Positions 9,148-13,617 of a stretch of DNA of 13,617 bases are shown in pieces. Position 1 is the stretch's first letter; every line of letters begins with the position of its first letter. The notes beneath the pieces are model-generated. The model was given only the letters and a program-made list of their open reading frames with translations. It did no database searches and was not told where the DNA came from. The DNA is from Saccoglossus kowalevskii. Lineage: Eukaryota > Hemichordata > Enteropneusta > Harrimaniidae. The stretch is from NCBI RefSeq assembly GCF_000003605.2, contig NW_003137825.1, forward strand, positions 778,998 through 792,614. Reading direction: 5' to 3'. The position numbers were made by a program, and so were the translations under genes.

Positions 9148-9162
9148 AGCGCCACCTGTCGA
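9148..9162 (-). promoter_or_regulatory. CTCF-like word, reverse orientation
   Basis: The minus strand reads TCGACAGGTGGCGCT, matching CCASYAGRKGGCRSY at 12 of 15 positions with a complete CAGGTGGCGCT heart. It points opposite to the words at 3036, 6729 and 8589. A related GGTGGCGCC is on the minus strand near 9100. Confidence 0.28.
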
Positions 9163-9258
9163 CCAGGATTAGAGAACAGACTCAGTGCTATATTCAGGGC
9201 TCATACCACTAATTGAATTTCCATAGACGACAATGTTAACATATGACGAGATTGCTAT

Positions 9259-9371
9259 ATGAAAATGACGAAGAAAGTTGAAAATATGGCTCAAAAATGG
9301 GAAATCAACATGCCAGTAATCAACCATATGAAAAAAACATGTTGGCCAGCTCAAACTCTTGCAAATCTCAG
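9259..9371 (+). CDS. Possible first coding exon of an unidentified gene
   Basis: Four in-frame ATGs (9259, 9265, 9286, 9310) open a frame ending at a donor-like CTCAG/GTAAAC at 9371/9372; without splicing it stops at TAA 9373-9375. From 9286, where the context AATATGG is good, it begins MAQKWEINMPVINHMKKTCW. A second frame from the ATG at 9297 (MGNQHASNQPYEKN) runs 75 codons to 9524, and the minus strand is open too (9169-9384). Three open frames over the same DNA suggest composition rather than coding. No downstream exon in a matching phase was found. No family is recognised. Confidence 0.15.
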
Positions 9372-10733
9372 GTAAACAAGACACACCTACTGTATTTGGA
9401 TTGCACCAAGAGAAATCACTGGAAAAACACCAAGATTAGAACATCCGAATACACACAGAATAAACCCACAGGTACACAGCCACTAAGTAGTAAACAAAAG
9501 ACCACAAGTTGGTCTCACCTCTGACCCAGGTGATTACGCCCTCAAACAGGGAGCACCTGAGAAAAAAAAAAATATTTAAAAAATTTCATTGGTTCTTGCT
9601 AGGCATTTAAATTGACTACGAGCAGCCATTTGTTGATTAGTGGCATGAGACCTAGAGAGCAGGTCAAGTAACAATGGGTATTCCTTTAGTATAATCCAAT
9701 TCACATTTCAACAAAGCTATGTCAATACTAATGGTAAGCCCTGTCCAGTTATATCACCTAAATATGACTCTCTATAATGCAGTTACACACAATTAACTCA
9801 CTTTGTAGTTAGGATATAATGAGTAAATTACCATTTCGTTAATATTAAATATTCAAGTGTATATGTGAAACGAAAAATTATAATGGTAAAGGTTGTTATT
9901 TAAACTTGAAAACAATTATGACCTGACATACACATCGTTATAACAAGTGCATACTAGTATTTTATCATATTTAGAAATGATAAAGCGTAGTTCACTCGTT
10001 TTACTGCGACAAATGTGAATATTGACAGAGTATAAATTTTCAAAAATAGAAAAGCGTAAAAAGGTCATAACAAAACAGTTTTTCAAGATGCCAATCTCGC
10101 CAGTTGTATGCATTAATGTGATTAGCTGAAATGGAGATAGAAAACCGTTGTACACCGTAACATGTAGCAACAATTAAATTATTCTGGTAATACAACCGCT
10201 GTTAAAATATAACCACTGACATCCCTTGATTATTTTTTTAATGAATAATTAAAAATTCTGTATGAAATGTCCCAATATATAAGAAAATGACTGTAACAAA
10301 AATGTAATATAATAACGCGTTATCACTAAGTTTTATGGAAGCTCTGCAAAGTTTTACGGAAGCACCACAAAAAAGTCAATTTTTCGAGAATAGTTTTGGA
10401 AATCCACATTTCAAAATGCGCTCCAACAAGGCTTCCAATGCACTGGTCGTATAAGAATAGGTGAGAAAACGGTGACATTTCTGCACACTTATAAAAACGG
10501 TTACTTATGAAATGTTCAGGGAAAGCTTAAAAATCGGACGAAAAGCAAATCTTCGCACAGTTTAGAAAACGAACTATATTTTTCATTCATATCATTTTAA
10601 CTGACATCAACACCTTATATTGGCGTTGTTTGGGCTGAAGTTTGGGTATATCAGTAGGTCCACGGATAGACTTGAACAATCCCGAACATCGTGTAATCAT
10701 AAACTATGAGACTATAGCAATAGTATTATTGTT
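9372..10733. other. Non-coding AT-rich stretch
   Basis: No gene is supported. E-box words CAGGTG (9529-9534) and CACCTG (9553-9558) lie close together. The segment 10320-10600 is somewhat less AT-rich and contains the near-repeat GGAAGCTCTGCAAAG / GGAAGCACCACAAAA, but I see no inverted ends or protein remnants. It could be interior sequence of the retrotransposon relic that follows, which I cannot demonstrate. Confidence 0.4.
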
Positions 10734-11019
10734 GGGAACTTGAAGTTGAGGGAGTCGAATGTAGTCTGAAGTGTGACTTTCATGTGTATTTGTCTTCGTT
10801 TTCAATTTCTTCAAGTATTGTTTTAGCCTGGATGGGTTCTACATGTTTCTTCATGTTTCGAATTGTTGCCTCCATTACGTTTTTGTCTGACACAAGAAAT
10901 TCTCCTTTTCTCATAATATCTTCAGCCTTGTTGGATCGCTTGGTCATTTGGCCTTTGTTGTCCTTCCGTTTCTTTTAAGCCCATTGGCTTACTGTCTGAG
11001 TTGCACGATCGGTAGGCAT
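10734..11019 (-). pseudogene. gag: Decayed gag start of a BEL/Pao-like LTR retrotransposon
   Basis: Gag proteins form the particle that packages retrotransposon RNA. Starting from an ATG at 11019-11017 in good context (GACATG), the minus strand reads codon-like for about 240 nt with one in-frame TAA at 10977-10975, up to a TGA at 10782-10780. It includes ILEEIENED, the acidic helix style seen before the conserved region of Pao-type gag. A different frame then carries YIRLPQLQVP (near 10763-10734), resembling the LPxLxLP lead-in of the DUF1759 region found in these elements. At least one stop and one frameshift show that it is dead. The rest of gag and all of pol are absent downstream. It sits 41 bp after the primer-binding site, as expected. 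The plus-strand frames at 10784-11265 are shadows. Confidence 0.5.
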
Positions 11020-11059
11020 GTCGAAGATGTTTTAGTCTTGACTGGAGACTCAAGATTAT

Positions 11060-11072
11060 GGTTTCGGCACCA
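11060..11072 (-). other. Primer-binding site of the LTR retrotransposon
   Basis: The minus strand reads TGGTGCCGAAACC three bases after the LTR end. A leading TGG pairs with the 3' CCA of a tRNA primer for first-strand synthesis. TGGTGCCGAAACC is, from memory, a common primer-site start in BEL/Pao elements. Its position between the LTR and gag supports the whole assignment. Confidence 0.6.
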
Positions 11073-11366
11073 AAATGTAGGAAAAGACTCGGGTCGTGGA
11101 ATGAAGGAGACTAAGGCGAGGTGTGTATACAAATCAGCAACTGATTTAATCATAAAAACTAAACTAAACTACTGTTACAATTCAATATTTGTAATGTATA
11201 AACTACATATGGTTAGACGTCTTTTCAAGTTATCTAAGCCGACAAAGATACCACACATTTTCTGACACAGGGGGTACTCACTCTGATTTTGGGTGCATGA
11301 GAGGGCTTCGCGACGAGTTGAAAAGTGGACCCTAAGAGACCGACGCTGAGGGCGTTGGCGTTTTGT

Positions 11367-11382
11367 CGCTCGAGCTCGAGCG
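11367..11382. repeat. 16-bp perfect palindrome inside the LTR
   Basis: CGCTCGAGCTCGAGCG is self-complementary over its full length and contains two XhoI-like CTCGAG cores. It lies in the GC-richest part of the LTR and may be a regulatory palindrome of the element. Confidence 0.85.
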
Positions 11383-11460
11383 TGGAAATGGTGGTCACAA
11401 CAGCGGAGCATACCTGTATACTCACAAAACAGAACGCCGGATACGCATAATTTGTAATGT

Positions 11461-11480
11461 TTTTATTTTATTTTATTTTA
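11461..11480. repeat. TTTTA pentanucleotide repeat, 4 copies
   Basis: Four perfect TTTTA units followed by TTA. On the LTR sense (minus) strand this gives AATAAA words usable for 3' end formation. Confidence 0.95.
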
Positions 11481-11625
11481 TTAGGTTAAATCAGATCTAT
11501 GCCAAATATAAACACCCCTCGCTAAGACTCGCAATAGTATTGAACTAAGCACAGATCCGTTTTTAAAGTCGGGCATGTCAAAAAAAAAAATGTTGAAATA
11601 TCGTTCAAGAAGTAGCTACTTGACA

Positions 11626-11640
11626 TCCTTCCCCCTTTTG
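11626..11640 (-). other. Polypurine tract directly before the LTR
   Basis: The minus strand reads CAAAAGGGGGAAGGA and then the LTR TG. A polypurine tract primes plus-strand synthesis and normally stands before the 3' LTR. Here it stands before an LTR that is followed by a primer site. About 80 bp of possibly internal element sequence separates it from the inverted-repeat element at 11722. Confidence 0.5.
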
Positions 11641-11721
11641 TGTCCTCAAATGTCAATTCAGGCAAATATAATAAGTATGCAATCACTGTGATGTGTCTGA
11701 CAATGATTCGTACAATATTTA

Positions 11722-12024
11722 GTGTTCAAGGGCGGTGGTTGTCACGCCGCGCATGTGCGACATTTGACATTGATTTTCCCCACAATCCAATGCGTTCTTC
11801 TATAGAAATCACAAGTACGAGTTTTGACCTGGTCGCAACATGCAGTAATTACTACCGATGGGTCCTTCGATACCTTCCAATCACCAAGGAAATTTCATAT
11901 CTAATGCTTAGTAAAGTCTCAGTTTGTACTCGTTGGTCCGCGCAACAGTTAGAATCGCTATTTTTGTTCATATGAAGTCCCATATCTCGCGCGTGCGTGG
12001 CGCGACGACCACCGCCTTTAACAC
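11722..12024. mobile_element. 303-bp element with CpG-rich inverted ends
   Basis: The left end (11722-11760) and the reverse complement of the right end (11987-12024) align over 38-39 bases with about 33 identities and one gap. The shared core is GGCGGTGGTYGTCRCGCC. Most mismatches are C/T or G/A at CpG positions, the pattern of methylated-CpG decay. The core is strongly GC-rich in AT-rich surroundings. No clear target duplication borders it (TTTA left, AAAT right). The 111-codon plus-strand frame at 11640-11975 and its antisense at 11852-12067 only cross it. It is probably a MITE; the superfamily is not recognised. A second copy starts at 13546. Confidence 0.65.
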
Positions 12025-13545
12025 AAATGCTGTTAGACGATTGCGTAAAACGTAACTGCACTGTCATCAGCGCTCAGTGAATTAATCCTATTACCTCTCG
12101 AAATAAACATGGTTTTTAACTTTTATTAAGATTGCAAAAATATATATACAAACCATATAAATTCGGTATTTTTGACATTTATCTTAACTACTGTGAGAAC
12201 TAACAAAAAACATTAATACAAATGCATACATTAAAAGAACGAATTAAACAATGTCACTTTGTATTAAATGTAAATTTCTTGTTCTCTAAATGTGATTTTA
12301 TGAAATTCATGTTCGTTGTTGTTTTGCTAGTTTTTTTTTTTCGTTTTAACCTCATATGAGAGAAATTTGTTAAATAATCTGTCTTATTTGATGTCATAAG
12401 TGACGTTTTACATGGTATGCAAAATTAGAATTTGAATACAGATCTTTTCTGGCACATGGCCTACAACCAAAAGGAAAACCTATACTTAATTAATTAATTA
12501 ATTAATTAAGAGTAGTTGGGAACCTAACAGAATGGTTATTTAGTGTAAAAAATGTATCAGAAATAATGCAGTAATAGCCACCTAATAAACATCGGTGAAG
12601 CAATTTTCAATTGCTTATTATTTTCTTTTAAAATATTTTTTTCTCATTTCTAACTGTGTTTCCAGCTCAGATTGGACACCATTGATATAATATCACAAAG
12701 CTGTGGAATCCAAAATAAAACACAGACCTTGGTCTTATAATTGATTTAATGCTTGATTAAGGCAACTGACAGTTTTGGCAACACGACAAGTGTAATTACA
12801 TTATTTGACTGGTGAAAAAAAAGTTTCCGTTTATTGCAAAATCGTTATAGTTTATTTTTCTTTCATCGTTATATACTTTACACGTATGTTTACACCTTTG
12901 TCCATCAATTTGGAATGAATCAATAGTTTAAATATTTTAAATAGAATCTATACACTCATACTTAATTTTGTCAATATATGTACATGTACTGATAAATAGT
13001 TACTACATATAAATTTTAAATGTTTATAATACAGACACATATATATACATTTGTTGTGATATGGTATTGATTTCTTGCATTCATCAAAAAATGTGACTTT
13101 TTTATTAGGTAAGTCTCGTCTGGATTTTTTTACTTTTCAGTTCCCAACTATTCACATAGTTTTTTAGCCATTTTACAAAAAAAAACAAGTTTTTAATGTA
13201 TAACTTATCCGACTAAAGGCCAAAATCATATGCCTTGTGTATATTGTTTGGCATATCATTGATTCTAGACCAGTGGCTTACCGTCTGTATTCATGGCACG
13301 CCAATAGAATATCTTCCTGGTTCAAAAAGGCAGGCAATGCTCCAGGGATTGTAATTTAATTTACTTTCAGTTCAAATTTAAATAAAAACTTGTTCACGGG
13401 TGAGTTGAGTTTAACATTTCAATGATGCTTGAACGAAATATGAGAACCAATCATGGCTACATCTTTGTAGTCTGTGAAACAGTCACGTGTTCTTAACGTT
13501 TCAAGTGGATTTACTATATATAGAAATGACGTAATCATAAACCGT
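12025..13545. other. AT-rich non-coding stretch with simple repeats
   Basis: No gene is supported; stops are dense in all frames. It contains a TTAA tetranucleotide run, a small hairpin at 12598-12616 (stem AAGCAATT, loop TTC) and several poly(T)/poly(A) runs. A short inverted pair, TAGTTGGGAAC (about 12513) and its complement (about 13140), is too short to define an element. Confidence 0.5.
12486..12509. repeat. TTAA tetranucleotide repeat, 6 copies
   Basis: Six perfect TTAA units. The run is fully self-complementary and could extrude as a cruciform. It also offers many TTAA targets of the kind used by piggyBac-type and Kolobok-type transposons, though none is seen inserted. Confidence 0.95.
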
Positions 13546-13617
13546 TGTTCAAAGGGCGGTGGTCGTCGCGCCGCGTTCAGTTCGATATGGGACTAATAGC
13601 GACGTATACAACGCGTG
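13546..13617. mobile_element. Partial second copy of the CpG-rich inverted-end element, inverted, cut by the window end
   Basis: TTGTTCAAAGGGCGGTGGTC and what follows match the reverse complement of the right end of the element at 11722-12024. The match continues inside it through GATATGGGAC and then, after a gap of roughly 13 bp, ATAGCGA. So this copy begins with its right end and lies in the opposite orientation. Its other end must lie beyond the window. It keeps CpGs that the first copy has lost in places, and so may be younger. Confidence 0.6.

Larger units (their letters stand above)
8216..9258. other. Non-coding stretch with an A-rich tract
   Basis: No gene is supported. An A-rich tract (about 8392-8425) could be a decayed poly(A) tail of a retroposed copy, but no body or duplication is evident. 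CTCF-like words are at 8589-8603 and 9148-9162. The 70-codon frame at 8499-8711 shows no domain. Confidence 0.45.
11076..11625 (-). mobile_element. 550-bp LTR of a BEL/Pao-like retrotransposon
   Basis: On the minus strand the segment begins TGTCAAGTAG and ends CCTACA, with TGT...ACA inverted tips as LTRs have. It is preceded by a polypurine tract and followed by a primer-binding site. The sense strand carries AATAAA-type polyadenylation words in a (TAAAA)n run (plus-strand 11461-11483). A 16-bp palindrome, CGCTCGAGCTCGAGCG, is at 11367-11382 in a GC-richer part. The short open frames inside (11175-11425 minus, 11363-11548 plus) are not genes. A second LTR copy for comparison was not found in the window, so the boundaries are inferred from signals, not from a repeat. 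Confidence 0.55.

Noticed and set aside
10784-11265. Two overlapping plus-strand frames of 64 and 105 codons
   Set aside because: They are antisense to the decayed gag and the LTR/primer-site region on the minus strand.
11640-11975. 111-codon plus-strand open frame
   Set aside because: It crosses the left edge of the inverted-end element and its interior, has no domain and matches the antisense-open pattern of the GC-rich ends.
12513-13150. Inverted pair TAGTTGGGAAC / GTTCCCAACTA bounding ~640 bp
   Set aside because: An 11-bp pair is expected by chance many times in a window this long; flanks show no further match or target duplication.

Overview
The window looks like AT-rich nuclear DNA from an animal, probably a marine invertebrate. 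This is inferred from long non-coding stretches without operons, GT/AG splice-like signals, remnants of a BEL/Pao-type LTR retrotransposon, short inverted-repeat DNA transposons (one hAT-like) and CTCF-like motifs. The species cannot be named from the sequence. No long conserved open reading frame is present, and no rRNA, tRNA or CRISPR array was found. All open frames above about 60 codons look like chance frames or lie inside repeats.

Positions 1-3400 are mostly unique AT-rich sequence. They hold one ambiguous coding-like patch (606-732) and one near-perfect CTCF-like site (3036-3050). Positions 3400-4600 are a repeat cluster: a 182-bp inverted-repeat element (3409-3590), a degenerate array built on TTTTTGAAA-type words (about 3655-4100), and three diverged copies of a unit of about 150 bp (about 4131-4580) that contains a poly(T)/poly(A) hairpin and a 14-bp minisatellite.

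Positions 6285-6730 hold the best candidate host gene, a minus-strand gene start. It has a TATA box, an ATG in strong context, a 40-nt coding part of exon 1, a 216-nt GT-AG intron and a 147-nt phase-1/phase-1 exon followed by a GTAAGT donor. The two exons join in phase, but the product is not recognised and later exons are not securely placed. A complete short hAT-like MITE with a 5-bp target duplication lies at 7945-8215. A weaker plus-strand exon candidate is at 9259-9371.

Positions 10734-11640 carry a minus-strand BEL/Pao-like retrotransposon relic: polypurine tract, 550-bp LTR, primer-binding site and a decayed gag start. A polypurine tract, LTR and primer site in this order would be expected at the junction of two tandem elements sharing one LTR. 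Beside it, 11722-12024 is a 303-bp element with CpG-rich inverted ends. A second, oppositely oriented copy of the same family begins at 13546 and runs off the window. The remaining DNA up to 13545 is AT-rich with simple repeats only.
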